Assembly: GCA_916048095.2 (NCBI GenBank)
Contig: OU696584.1
Coordinates: forward strand, 4,863,849-4,927,848
Length of the DNA stretch: 64,000 nt
From: Sacculina carcini
Lineage: Eukaryota; Arthropoda; Thecostraca; Sacculinidae
Direction: 5' to 3'
Part shown: piece after piece, positions 9,436-20,900 of the stretch
Position numbering within the stretch: position 1 is the stretch's first letter
How the letters are laid out: the number at the start of each line of letters is the position of its first letter
Position numbers and translations under genes: made by a program
Notes under the pieces: generated by a model
What the model saw: only the letters and a program-made list of their open reading frames with translations
What the model was told of the DNA's origin: nothing
Database searches by the model: none

Positions 9436-12179
9436 TCAGACCTTATATTCAGTACTAATATATACAATATTATTAAGACAGTAGTAAGACTTAGTGAGAA
9501 AGAAATTTTTAGTATGTTTTTTGAAAAGAGATAGAGATTTGATTGAGCGTATTGAGGGAGATAGCCTATTGTAGATACGAGGTCCTAAGATAGAGAAACA
9601 ACGATTGTAGTGAGAATGCCTAGAAGGAAAGGAAGGTTCAACTAGTAGAAAAGGATCGTTAGAAGACCTAAGAGAAAGAGATGAGGTTTTATAAGAGAGG
9701 AGGTCAAACAGATACGCAGGCTTACAAAGATGAAGAGCTGAATGAATAATTAAACAAATACGATACTCAACGAGAGCCTTAATGGGAAGTAACTTAAGTT
9801 TTTGTAGAGAAGAAGAGACATGAGAGCCCGAAGGAAGATTAAATATCATACGACAGGCCTTATTAATAATAGATTGAAGTTTCCTAAGCTGGCGGTGGTT
9901 GAGCGATAGTAGAAGAGAACAGCAATACTGAGTTTTACTAAAGATGAATGAATTAGCTAACTTAAAGGCAGCAGAGGTAGTTATATATCTACGAATGGAA
10001 TAGATACGCCTAAGTTGATAGTTACAGCACCTGATAATGTCAGAGATGTGTGAATCAAAAGAAAGAGAGCTATCGAGAATGATACCAAGACTACGTACAG
10101 AGCAGGATAGAGGTATACTAAGAGAAGTAGTACTATTAGAAGATGGAAAGAGAATATACTTAGTCTTATCAGGATTAAGTTTGAGATGACGAGTGAACGC
10201 CCATCTTTCTATATCAGATATAATAGAACTTACTGAAGAGTGAGATATAGACTCAGACGAGAGAAGGATTTGAATGTCGTCAGCGAATATTTGGAACGAC
10301 ACATCGTGACGACGAAGAACTTTCCCTACAGAGGTAAGATACATATTGAAGAGGAGAGGACCTAAGACAGAGCCTTGAGGTACACCACAAGTTAGTGGGC
10401 AAGCCTCACTACAGGAATCAGCAGAGGTAGAAACAAACTGAAGTCTATCAGAAAGATAAGAGCGAAAGAAAGAGAGAGCTGTGTCGCTGATGCCTAAGTC
10501 TAACAAGGTATCAATAAGAAGCAGATGATTAACAGTGTCAAATGCAGCAGAGAAGTCTAGTTGTATAAGTAGAACATCATTACCAGAGAGAGTAGATTTG
10601 ATAATAGAATCATAGAGAAAAATTAGAGAAGTTTCAGTAGAGTGAAAGTGACGGAAACCAGACTGCTCAGGAAGAAACAAATTGTTAGATTCAAGATATT
10701 CAGATATCTGTATGTAAGCAGCCATTTCAAGAACTTTGGACAGCCAAGGAATTCTAGAGATAGGTCTATAGTTAGAAAGCGTGTTAGCATCCAGATCAGA
10801 TTTCTTAAGTATAGGGAGAATACTGGCAGTTTTACATGCCAGAAATTGCCCATGAGTGAAAGAAGCATTGATGAAGTTAGTTAAGAAAGGAAGAAGCAGC
10901 TCAATAGAGTGAGGAATCCTGGAAAGATCAATGGGGTCGAGAGATGAAGAATGAATTTTAACATGCCTTAAAATAGCTCTACAGTCAGAGATGGTTACTA
11001 AAGCAAAAGAGTTAAAAACAGATGAGGTTGAGCACGGAGAGGATAATGGTAGAACAGAAGGGAACAAGCAACGAATCTTATCAATTTTGGATTGAAAAAA
11101 ATTTATAAATAAAGAAGGTAATTGGTTAGATGCCAAATCAGGAAGGATGAGACTACGGGAATTACCTAAGAGACTGTCAAAAAGCTTCCAAAGTTTCTTA
11201 GAATTGAGACAGGAAGATATTTTAGAATTATAGTAAGATTTTTTGGCGGAATCACAGAGAAGGTGATGATGCCGACGAGCAGAACAGAAAGTTTGCCAAG
11301 AAGAGTCAGTCTTGAGACGACGCCATTGACGCTCAAGACGACGAAGGGAGATTTTAGAGTTTTTAATATCAGAGTTAAACCAAGGACAGCGAGTATTAGA
11401 TGAACGGAAGACTTTAACAGGAATAAAGGTGGACTTGAGAGAATCAAGGGATGTGTTGAAATACCCTAAGAGAGAAGCAGGCGGTATATGAACGAAATAT
11501 TCAATAGCAAAACACAAGTGCATATTGATATAAAGAGAATCTAAGTCAGCATTTCGATAATCCGAGAAACTAATAATTTTAGGAGATTTGCAAGTGATAG
11601 GCAGGCGGGCAGAAAATTCAACTAATGAATGATCAGAAATGAAGGAATCAATAGGGAAAACAGTGATATCTTTAATCAGAACAGAAGAATCAGTAAAAGA
11701 AAGGAGGAGATCAAGTGTGTGACCGTGAACATGAGTAGGGCAGCAGATATGATTACAAAGACCAAATGAGTCAATTAATTGTAAAAATGTAGAAGAACAA
11801 GACTTAAGATGAGGCGCATCAACCCAAAGGTTGAAGTCACCACAAATTACTATTCTAGAAGAAAAAATTGGAAGAAGTGCGTCAACAAGAGAAGAAAACT
11901 CATCAAGAAAAATCGAGGAGGAAAAAGAATTAAGACGATAAATGATGACAATACATACAGGAAGAGTAGTTTTACCTATAACCTTACAACATAAATGTTC
12001 AAATGACTTAAAAGTGATATCTACACTACATAGATAGGCATTAATTACGTTCGAATTGAATACAAAGGAAACACCACCACCAGAGCATTTAGTAGAATTA
12101 GAGACGTTCAAAGGGCGACAATAATGAAAAGCTGAGTAGCCAGAAGGAAGTGAGTTGTCAAAGGAGGATATTTCAGCAA
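9436..12179 (-). CDS. LINE-D ORF2 (CR1/L2-type endonuclease-reverse transcriptase), 5' truncated
   Basis: This is the copy-and-paste enzyme of a non-LTR retrotransposon: an APE-type endonuclease nicks the target and the RT copies the RNA there. About 910 codons are open without a stop. Upstream the frame runs on into translated (TG)n repeat, so the natural N-terminus is gone. In the 958-codon frame beginning at 12,312, the endonuclease shows GGGVSFVF (about residue 78), CGDFNLWVD (157-165) and SDHSLVEF (226). The RT shows NYRPISRIPWLSKVLE, QSGFRHFHSTET, LDFSAAFDTVNH, GVPQGSVLGPLLFN and the active-site box FADD (10,276-10,287). The C-terminal domain with LGPRIYNRLSPSI follows. The first third of the endonuclease is missing, so it cannot retrotranspose on its own. 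Long openness suggests a fairly recent insertion. Confidence 0.85.
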
Positions 12180-12311
12180 CACACACACACAGAAACACAC
12201 ACACACACGCACACACAGACACACACACACACACACACAGACACACAGAGACACACCCACACAGACACACACACACAGACACACACACACACACACAGAC
12301 ACACACACACA
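12180..12311. repeat. (CA)n-type microsatellite at the LINE-D 5' edge
   Basis: An imperfect ACAC/ACAGAC tract abuts the 5' truncation point of LINE-D exactly. On its right begins ACTTGTGTGTTAG, leading into the LINE-G region. Confidence 0.9.
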
Positions 12312-12423
12312 ACTTGTGTGTTAGTGTTTGGACAGTGTGGACGTGTGTTGTTGGTGCTCTTTGACCTTGTGCTTAAACTCAATATCACACTACACAAATA
12401 AGCACTATATCAGCTGACTCGGC

Positions 12424-13129
12424 ATGAAACAGGAAACGATCAACGCTCTTCTAAAAACTCATCAAGACGCATACAGGAATATGACTGAATTGATGATGGA
12501 TCAAATGTACAGAAAAATGAAAAGACTTGAAGACAAGGTCAGCGAACTCCAAAAGAGCTTGGAGTTCAGTCAATGTACGATCGATGATCTGAAGAAAGAA
12601 ATTCAGATTCTCCAAAGCGCAAGAAAAAACGAACAAAAATCAAGACCAGAATATCAAGATCGAATTGAAACGCTCAATGAAGATTTTGGAAAACTGGAAG
12701 AAAAACAAGATTACATGGACGACCTGAGCCGCAAAAACTGTCTCCGGATTAGTGGCTTGCAAGAACCAGCAGTGGTGAAACCAGTGGTGAAACATGGGAG
12801 CAAACTACCAAAAAAGTGAAAGAATTTCTCGAGACTAAGCTTGAATTACCCTAAATTCAAATTGATCAAGCCAATCGTGTGGGACAGAAAAAAAACAATG
12901 AGCCTCGTAAAGTCATTGCTCATTTTGCCAAGTATGGCGACAGAGAGTTGGTGCGCAGAAATGCCGGGAAGTCAAAAGGTACCAGGATGTATATCAACGA
13001 GGACCTCTGCCATGGATCCCAAGCCAAGGTAAAAAACCAACTGCCACAAATGTATCAGGCAAGAGCCGAAGGCAAAATTGCCTATTTTCGCCGGACCAGG
13101 CTTATTATAGGAGATAGACCGCATGGAAG
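12424..13129 (+). pseudogene. LINE-G ORF1 (coiled coil plus RRM-like, L1 ORF1p type)
   Basis: Bases 12424-12819 encode a long helix with heptad-like spacing (MYRKMKRLEDKVSELQKSLE and on to about residue 100) followed by DDLSRKNCLRISGLQE, the start of the RRM-like domain of L1-type ORF1 proteins. After a frame change the RRM/C-terminal part continues: QANRVGQKKNNEPRKVIAHF, GTRMYINEDL and KIAYFRRTRLIIGDRP (to 13,129). Such proteins are trimeric RNA-binding chaperones that package the LINE RNA. A frameshift near 12,785 and a TAA near 12,853 inactivate it. The coding strand runs opposite to LINE-D, so this is a separate element. Confidence 0.75.
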
Positions 13130-13429
13130 CGACGGTGGTGCACGATGGCGCACGGTGCCGGACACTTCTGCCTCTGTGGCTGCTCCTCTGACTGGTGCTG
13201 ATGACGTCCTGTCTGGATTGGTGATACAATATGACTGCCGCCACTTCTGACGCAGCCGACGAGGTTGGGCGGCATCTCCGGCGACTGGCGCGGCCGTGTC
13301 CGCCACTACCAGGTCGCCAACCAGAATGCGAAGGGCACCAAAGAAAAACTGAGATGTCTACATCAGTCAGGTGTATGTTGTCTTGTACGATGTCTCTGTA
13401 TCTCCAGGTCTTTTATTTTTCAATTTATA

Positions 13430-14262
13430 ATGATGTCCAACAGGGATATGGGATACACTGATCTGTGTTACAATGCTCTCCACAGTAAAGACAAATATGA
13501 TGGCCCATGCGCCGATGAACTATATGTAAACATACTTTCAATTCCGGAATGCAATTATGTAATGCCTGATGACACCATCAAATCCGTTGGCACCAATAAC
13601 TCGTTTTCGATTTTTCATCTCAATATCAGGTCAATTCCTAAAAATTTTCAAAGCCTTCAAGATTATATTTTATGCCCTTCTTCGAACACCTTCGATGTAA
13701 TCGGTCTCACTGAAATCCGTCTTGATTCACACCTCAATTCCTTGTATGATATGCCGGGGTATCATTTTTTCACAAATTGTAGAAAAGTTCATGGGGAGGT
13801 GTGGCGCTATACTTCTCAAATGATTACGATGTCATTGAACAAAAACATCTAAATTTCTCCCAGTTGCATATTGAAACTATAGCCGTGCAAGTATGTATCA
13901 ACTCTAAAGTATATGTTTTTCTGTGTTTATAGATCTCCAAGTGGAAAACTCGACAATTTTATTAATACAATGAGTGATATTCTCTCATCTGTACAAGAAA
14001 AGAACTGCAGAGAGATTTTTGTATTTGGGGATTTCAATATATATTTGCTGTCATCCAACGACAATAATGTTATCGATTATACCAATTTAATGTTATCTTT
14101 TTTCTCTCTTTCCTCATATCACACGACCAACTAGAGTGACCCACACGACTGCAACGTTAATTGATCATATTTGGTCCTCCCAACTTGAAAATAATACCAA
14201 CAACTATATTATTGAAACTGACATTTCAGATCACTTCCAGATTGTATCCCTGTTTAGACTAT
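13430..14262 (+). pseudogene. LINE-G ORF2, endonuclease part only
   Basis: The N-terminal region leads into FSIFHLNIRSIPKNFQSLQD and FDVIGLTEIRLDSHLNSLYD, the first two APE-endonuclease motifs, up to about 13,795. A frame change follows near GEVWRYTS. The rest continues as VYVFLCVYRSPSGKLDNFIN, IFVFGDFNIYLL (14,020-14,055) and TLIDHIWSSQ, then SDHFQIVSLF at 14,223-14,255, giving the GDFN and SDH motifs. A stop lies at about 14,133. The reading then hits a gypsy LTR at 14,265, and no RT follows in this window. The element is both frame-broken and interrupted. Confidence 0.75.
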
Positions 14263-14264
14263 CC

Positions 14265-14826
14265 TGTAGGCACCACGCGCCTGGCGCAAGCAGTATTGTG
14301 ACCGCGCGTGACCGGTGGGGTCAACAACCGATAGTTTAGCGCGCGTGCTTGTGTGTGCGTGTGTGTAAGCTCAGCCAGTGCCTATTCATTCGCTTGCCAA
14401 GAGTTGTGGCGATAATACACGGCTAGTGTTCATACCGTATTTGCGTTCGCTACAGTGGTGACCCCGAACTCAGTGCTCGTAATGGAGCAAGAAAAGGCAT
14501 TGCAGCAAGATAAGCAATCAACGCCATGCTCGTGTCATGCAGCAGAGCAGTTTTGCTCAGGGATCAAAGTGGAACTACCAATGTTCGACGAGTCAGATAT
14601 TGACACATGGCCGGCCATGTGCGAAAATCTTTTGGTAGACGGCGGCATCACGACCCAAACAACAAAGATGCGGAAGGTGTTGGCCAGACTGCCCGCTTGC
14701 CAGCTCAGGATCGTCAAAGACATTGCCACAGCGATACCTCTAGCAAATGATTGCTACACGCAGCTGTGCATGCAAATGATGCAAATGATGGTGGTTAATC
14801 TGTACAAATGCGGAGCAATCAAATGA
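14265..14826 (+). mobile_element. 5' end of a gypsy element (LTR, primer site, partial gag)
   Basis: A 190-bp LTR runs from TGTAGG (14,265) to CTACA (14,454), so TGTAG and CTACA form inverted termini. One base later comes TGGTGACCCCGAACTC, a primer-binding-type sequence closely matching the TGGTGACCCCGACTCG next to the LTR of the 27.5-32.6 kb element. A 115-codon gag start follows (14,482-14,826) with VELPMFDESDIDTWPAMCEN, the N-terminal gag fold of this clade. The frame then stops. A VDTG phrase near 14,947 hints at a protease relic, but nothing more of pol is seen. It sits inside the endonuclease of LINE-G. Confidence 0.6.
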
Positions 14827-14829
14827 AAC

Positions 14830-15640
14830 CTCATTATGATGCGAGCCAGGGAACACAATACGCTTTTATAAATGTATACTAACCTAATCAGTGAAGCACA
14901 TGCTACGCTGCCAAACACATTGCATCACTGAAACGGCAATGCAATGGTCGACACAGGAGTAGCGAGACTTCATTTAAAAACGAACATTTTGGCGACAAAA
15001 TGTGCCGTTTTATACAAAACTTTGTCTCATGGTGCTGCAGTTATATGGTAGATTTGAGTCAGTGGGATATATATTTAAACGTATATTTTGTATAAAGTTA
15101 TTTATTTATATATTTAAGGCTGGGCATTTTCGTCTGAAATCGTAATGTGATGTCGATACGAAATTGGGAGAAAATATATAAACAAAACAAAGGCCGTATT
15201 TATTTTGGTGATCATTTTTCGTGGCGAACATGTCAGTTGCGTTTGGTTTCGCGCAGAAAAGTGTTAGCATGCTGAACATGAATGTACTTCGTGTGATTTG
15301 TCAATCAACAACTCGGATTTGAGTTGCAATTCAGCGCCAATGGTGCGATGTAACACGATCAAAACCTGTCGACCTGAATCTGCAGGACTAACAGCATAAT
15401 GACTCAAAAAATAAAATTTTCAATAAATATAAGTATATATAACAAATTGAAAACTAGCAATTACCCAGGGGCGGATACAGATTGTATAATTTGGGGGCAT
15501 GCACGTCAGGTGCTTATATGATATGATAAAAAAAGATAATGACTCGTGTCAAATGTATAATTGTTTGAAGCGTATTACGGAAATCACTGGCGCAAAAATT
15601 TCCAAAATATATATAGTCGCGAACAACCAAACAACAGAAG
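14830..15640. other. No clear feature
   Basis: Mostly AT-rich. The only hint is VDTGVARLHLKT on the + strand at about 14,947, a possible eroded protease of the preceding gypsy piece. I see no other gene or repeat. Confidence 0.3.
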
Positions 15641-15649
15641 TCAATGATA

Positions 15650-16045
15650 TTTTTATGATTATGATTATTATTATTAATTACAGGCAGATCCAGTAGCATG
15701 GGGGAAGAGTGCAAGTGCACTATTACCACCCTGCGGTGGCCCCATGTACCGGAAGCGCTAAAAAGATGTAGAAATTAAAAAAGTTCGAAAAAAATAGTAA
15801 AAAAATAACAATATACAATAGACAATCATCCGATAACACTGCATTATGTCACTGCGTCCACGTTCTCAATGAATAACAACAATATTTATGTATATATGGT
15901 GTTGATTGTATATTTTGGTGTCTTGTGGCAAATACAAAAAAAAAAAATACGTGATTCAATAAATGACAACCATCAATAAATATGAATAAATAAGTAATAA
16001 ATTACAATAAAAAACAATAAGTATGATTCAATAAACAAAAACAAC
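15650..16045 (-). repeat. LINE tail with (AAT)n end and TTTATTGAATCA motifs
   Basis: On the - strand the segment ends GGATCTGCCTGTAATTAATA followed by (ATA)n. It contains CCGGTACATGGGGCCACC and GTGGTAATAGTGCACTTGC. A closely similar block lies at 45,736-45,990. Between it and the LINE-B 3' end are TTATTGAATCA units like the minisatellites at 4.9 and 46.1 kb. Confidence 0.6.
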
Positions 16046-16154
16046 AATAACAACATATATTTGCTATAGCGCACCGAAGGGCTCGGGCGCGACACGATTA
16101 TAAACAGTTGGTAACACGGAATACAACTAACAGGACAGATGCAAAAGAAGTAAA

Positions 16155-17192
16155 CTACAAATATGCAATAAAAGACAATAAATATAGAGACAAAATATGG
16201 GCAAAACATACAAAACAGACGGACATGACGGACAAGACAACACAACAAACAACTCGGGAGAATATAATCATAGCGTAGATAACAACAACAACAACAACAA
16301 CATCATCATTTACTTGATTTAACGCACATAGCAACAACGACGCGATTAAAAAAGAACAAAAAGAGCACAGACAAAAAAATAAAATGCTACACGTCGACGC
16401 AATATGAAACACACATTGAGCGCAATAAATAATCATAAGAATAAAACATACACACACAGTAAGAATAAGAAATCCACCCACATTTTCAGTACAAAGATAA
16501 TCAGGTAGAGATAGGAGATAGAAAAATTGATTACAGGACACAAAAAACACGATGAAGAGCAAAAGAGCGAGAGAGCGATCAAAACATTTTGAGAATAAGT
16601 ATGTGCGCAGAGATGAAGTGAAAGAAGAGAAAGAGGGACATAGAAGGACATGAGATGGAAGTGAGTTAAAGAAACGAGGGGCAAACAAGTAAATGATTTT
16701 GCTGACCAGGGAGATCCACACAGCGCTCAAGATATTGCAGAGGACGTGAAATACGGGTGTTGGGATTTGAGACACGAGATAACACGATAGCAAACGTACA
16801 AGATATTCAGGCTGATTGATGCCGTTCAGCAGTTTGAAAATAATACAGGAGAGACGGAAATCAATTCGCGGAATAATAGGTAGCCAACGAACATTGTACA
16901 AATGATGAGATGTATGAACACAAACAACGGGAGAGAGGACAGATCTACAACATTGATTGATCACCGTCTGAAATGGTTTCAAATAGCATCGCGGAGTGTT
17001 TAAATATATAACAATACAATAATCTATACGAGGAAAAACCAGTGTTTTGATGAGCTTGATGACAGACGCTTTGTGGAGGAATGGACGTATGGGATACAGC
17101 GCGCGTAGAATAAGACGGCATGTACGTGTGACAGAACTAATATTATTGCTAAAGATGAGAGAGGAATCCATAATTACACCCAAATTTCGCAC
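16155..17192 (-). pseudogene. LINE-B RT end and C-terminal domain
   Basis: It begins RNLGVIMDSSLIFSNNISSV, the block that follows the YADD palm region in CR1/L2-type RTs. It continues through RALYPIRPFLHKASVIKLIK, FPRIDYC and WLPIIPRIDFRLSCIIFKLL, then RFFNSLPSHVLLCPSFSSFT and LRTYLFSKCF. Past about residue 215 the frame reads into 3' UTR and is not protein. The 5' part of the same ORF lies on the far side of the gypsy element at 21,940 upward. Confidence 0.75.
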
Positions 17193-17201
17193 TGACGAAT
17201 G

Positions 17202-17377
17202 TGTAGTGTGTGCCTACACCGCCAGAGGGCGCGAGGGTATTAGGCGTGGGTGACGCTAACGGCCGTCAGCCAGTGTGTGTACAGCAGTGGTGGTGTGTGT
17301 GTCGTGGCGTTGTATCATTCTATTGTTGTTGTATTGTTATTGTTATTATTGTGTTGAGTGCTATAATATATCGTACA
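17202..17377 (+). repeat. 5' LTR of gypsy-2
   Basis: It begins TGTAGTGTGTGCC and ends ATATATCGTACA. Its last A is also the first base of the gag ATG. It differs from the other LTR by one base within the TTATTGTTATT stretch. Confidence 0.95.
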
Positions 17378-17865
17378 TGGCGCAGCCGCTGCGAGACGAA
17401 CAACAGCAGAAGCTGGACCAGCTCACAGAGTTGGTGACTCAGCTCGCTCGCCAGCAGCTTGTAATGGCAGCCCCCGCCAGCTCGCCTGCAGTCGCCCCAC
17501 ACACCATGGCTCATTGTCAGCCACCAGCCCGTCTGGCCTACGCCGCATCGGCAGCCGACTTCACCTCCTGGAAAGAGCGCGTGCTGGCGTACACCACACT
17601 GTCAGGCAGTGATAGCCTGAGCCCTGCCCAGCAGCAAGCGCTGCTCACGACACTGCTGGACGACGAGTGGTGCCGCGTCATCCGCCACTCACTGACGCTG
17701 CCGGCGACGGCTGATTTGCCCGCCTGTATCCGCCTATTGGAGGAGCATCAGCAGTCGCGGCAGAATGTGCTGGTGGAACGCCGGCGATTTTTCACCCGCC
17801 GTCAGCGGGACGGCGAGAATGTGGGCGAATTTCTGCGCTCTCTGCGAGAAATTGCCGCCAGCTGA
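17377..17865 (+). CDS. gag of gypsy-2, N-terminal part to an in-frame TGA
   Basis: The ATG overlaps the LTR/primer-site junction and gives MAQPLRDEQQQKLDQL, a Gln-rich start. Then come the capsid-like stretch LAYAASAADFTSWKERVLAY and LLEEHQQSRQNVLVERRRFF, which is typical of the gag of gypsy elements with short LTRs. The frame stops at TGA (17,863-17,865) right after SLREIAAS. Translation beyond the stop, in the same frame, continues seamlessly as DFCPACRNERLRDQLVMG, the usual continuation of gag in this group, so the stop lies inside gag rather than at its end. It may be a recent nonsense mutation or, less likely, a readthrough site. Confidence 0.8.
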   Translation: MAQPLRDEQQQKLDQLTELVTQLARQQLVMAAPASSPAVAPHTMAHCQPPARLAYAASAADFTSWKERVLAYTTLSGSDSLSPAQQQALLTTLLDDEWCRVIRHSLTLPATADLPACIRLLEEHQQSRQNVLVERRRFFTRRQRDGENVGEFLRSLREIAAS

Positions 17866-17910
17866 GATTTTTGCCCTGCCTGCCGCAACGAGCGTCTTCG
17901 CGATCAGTTA

Positions 17911-20900
17911 GTGATGGGGACAGCCGACTCTGCTGCCCTGCACCAACTCCTGCAGGTCGCACACAAAGACCTGACGCTGAAAAAGGCAACGCAGGTATGT
18001 CAAACGGCTGAGTCGGCCCGCCAGGACGCTGCAGCCATGCGGAACACCGGACCCGTTGTGGCTGATTCTTCTGCTCCCCGCGCAGAGGTCGCCGCTGTAA
18101 GCCATCTGCAACCGCGCATGTGCAACGCGCATGCGCACAGCAATGACTCCGTTCCGTGCGTCCACTGTGGTGGGCACCACCAGACAGTACCGTGCCGCGC
18201 TGCGGAGAGCATGTGTCGTCGCTGTGGAAAACGCGGGCATTACTCGCGCGTCTGTCGCTCATCGCAGCTCGGTACCCGCCGTCGTAGAGATAATTTTCTC
18301 CGCGACGTCGCCGATGTTGCCGATGAAGTTGATGATGAGAACACACTAGATATGTGCCCGTATATCGGTGATGTAGTTGACGGCCAAAAACACACGCGCT
18401 TAACCGCCGTTCACATTGCCGTTTCCGCAGAGGGCCGCGCGCCGCGCGAGATCAAGTGGCGATGCGACTCTGGCGCCGATGTGTCTGTAATTGACGCTGG
18501 GGTTGCGAAGCAGCTCGGAGTGGCCGCCAGTAGCTTGCGCCCACCGTCGTCGCGCCTGCGTGTTGCCAACGGTCAGTTGCTGCTGTGTCTGGGCACGTGC
18601 GAGGCAGTCTTGCGACTCGGTGATGCATCCTGCCGCTCCACTCTGTACGTGGTGCCGTCAGTGCGCTGTGCTCTGCTCTGCTGGCGAGACGCAGTGGAGC
18701 TGCGTCTACTGCACCGGGCGTTCCCTCGGCAGATGTCTCGCGAACAGCACCTGCAGCAGGTGGCCGCTGGACCAGCAGCCGTTCAACAATGCCCGCGCTG
18801 GACCAACACAACTCAGCCAACAGCGGCGGACCGTCGTGCGCACAGCGAACAGCTTATAGCGGCCTTCCCTCGTGTGTTCTCCACCGACGGTCCTCTCCGG
18901 GAGATGAAAGGCGGGGCAATGCGGATCGATCTGCGCGATGACGCGGTGCCGTACAACGTGACGGCTCCCCGCTCCGTGCCGTTCTGTCATCGCGCCCAGG
19001 CACAACAGCAGCTGGAGCTGCTTCAGCATCAGGGCGTAATCCAGCCGGTCTCCCACCCGACAGATTGGTGCTCACCCATCGTCGTTGTCGGCAAGCGCAA
19101 GGCAGACGGCACGCCAAACGGCTGTCGGCTCACGGTGGACTTCACACGCCTCAACCGCTTCGTTCGCCGGCCTACACATCCGGTTCGCTCGCCTGTGGAG
19201 GCTGTCAGCAGTATGGGCCTCGGCAATCGGTGGTTCACCCAGGTGGACGCATTACAAGGGTACTTTCAGGTGCCCTTGCGGCGCGAGCACCGAGACCTCA
19301 CCACCTTCATCACCCCGTGGGGCCGATTCAGGTTCTGTCGCGCGCCTATGGGCCTGGTCTCCAGCGGCGACGAGTTCAACCGACGCGGCTACGTCGCCTT
19401 GTCTGGCCTACCCGACTCCTGCAAGATCGTGGACGACGTGCTGGTGTATACCGCCAGCTACGACGAGCATCTGCAGCGAGTCTGGCAGCTGCTACAACGC
19501 TTCGACGACGCCGGCGTTACGTTGAACCTGCAAAAATTTATGTTCGCCGCCACTTCCGCCAATTTCTGTGGATTCCACATCAACGCCTCTGGATTCACCG
19601 TCGACCACAAGAAAATTCGAGCCCTCGCAGAATTTCCCGCACCGACGGACCTTACATCCCTGCGGTCCTTTCTCGGTTTGGCGAACCAGTTCGGTGACTT
19701 CTCGGACTCCATCGCCTCCGCTGCTGAGCCCCTGCGCCAGCTGCTTCGCAAAGGCGTTGAGTGGCAGTGGACAACACAGCACGATGCGGCTTTCACGGCG
19801 GTCAAGCGCGCGTTGGCCAGCCCTCCTGTGCTTGGTCACTTCGACCCAACGCGGCCCACAATGCTGGAGACGGATGCAGCACGTGAGAAAGGTCTCGGAT
19901 TCGTTCTTCGCCAGCGGGATGATCAAGGCCGTTGGCAGCTGATCCAGTGTGGGTCGCGATTTGTGTCCGACACCGAAAGCAGGTATGCTGTGTGTGAGTT
20001 GGAGATGCTGGCAGTTGTGTGGGCATGTCAGAAATGCCATCAGTATCTGGCTGGCCTCCCCACGTTCAGTGTGGTCACCGATCACAAGCCTCTCGTTCCG
20101 ATACTGAACGAGAAGGCACTCGGAGACATCTCCAACCCGCGCCTGCAACGTATGCGACAGCGTCTGCTGCACTTGACTTTTGTCGCTAGCTGGAGACCGG
20201 GTGCAAAGCACAACATCGCCGACGCTCTGTCGCGCGCACCTTCCCAGCCTGCTGATGCTGACGCTGACGTTGACGAGTGCTCGTCTGGATTCTTCGTCCA
20301 GACGCTGGACGCGTTCACAGACGCAGACGACCTGGGTCATCGCACGTCACCGATTGACACCACCCTGGAGGCGGTGCGAGCTGCGTCTCTGGCCGACGAT
20401 GAGTGTCGCCAATTGATGACGTACGTGCTGGGCGGTTTCCCTCAGCACAAACATCTGCTGCCCGCCAGTCTCCACCCATTCTGGGGCGTGCGCGACCAGC
20501 TCACTGCGGACCATGGGCTGATCCTGGTCGGCTGCCGCCTGCTTGTGCCCAGGTGTTTGCGGAAGGACACCCTCCGTCGGCTCCACGACGGTCACCAGGG
20601 GCAGGCCAGGACTGTGCAACGCGCACGGCAAACTGTCTTCTGGCCGGGCCTGAACAACGAAATCGCCACTGCCGTAGCATCGTGCCGAAAATGTCTGCAG
20701 TACAAAGACAGCCAGCAAAAAGAGCCATACCTGACGGAACTGCACCCGACACGTCCTTTCGAATCGGTGTCCGCGGATTTTTTCCAACACGCAGGGAAGA
20801 CCTACCTCGTGTACGCGGACCGGTTCTCCAACTGGCCACTGGTGTTCGACTGTGGCCGTGACACCTCGGCTCATCAGCTGGTGAAGATGCTACGACATGT

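Noticed and set aside
19492-20340. 282-codon antisense ORF within gypsy-2 pol, plus several shorter overlapping ones
   Set aside because: Shadow of a GC-rich real pol frame; no motif of its own.
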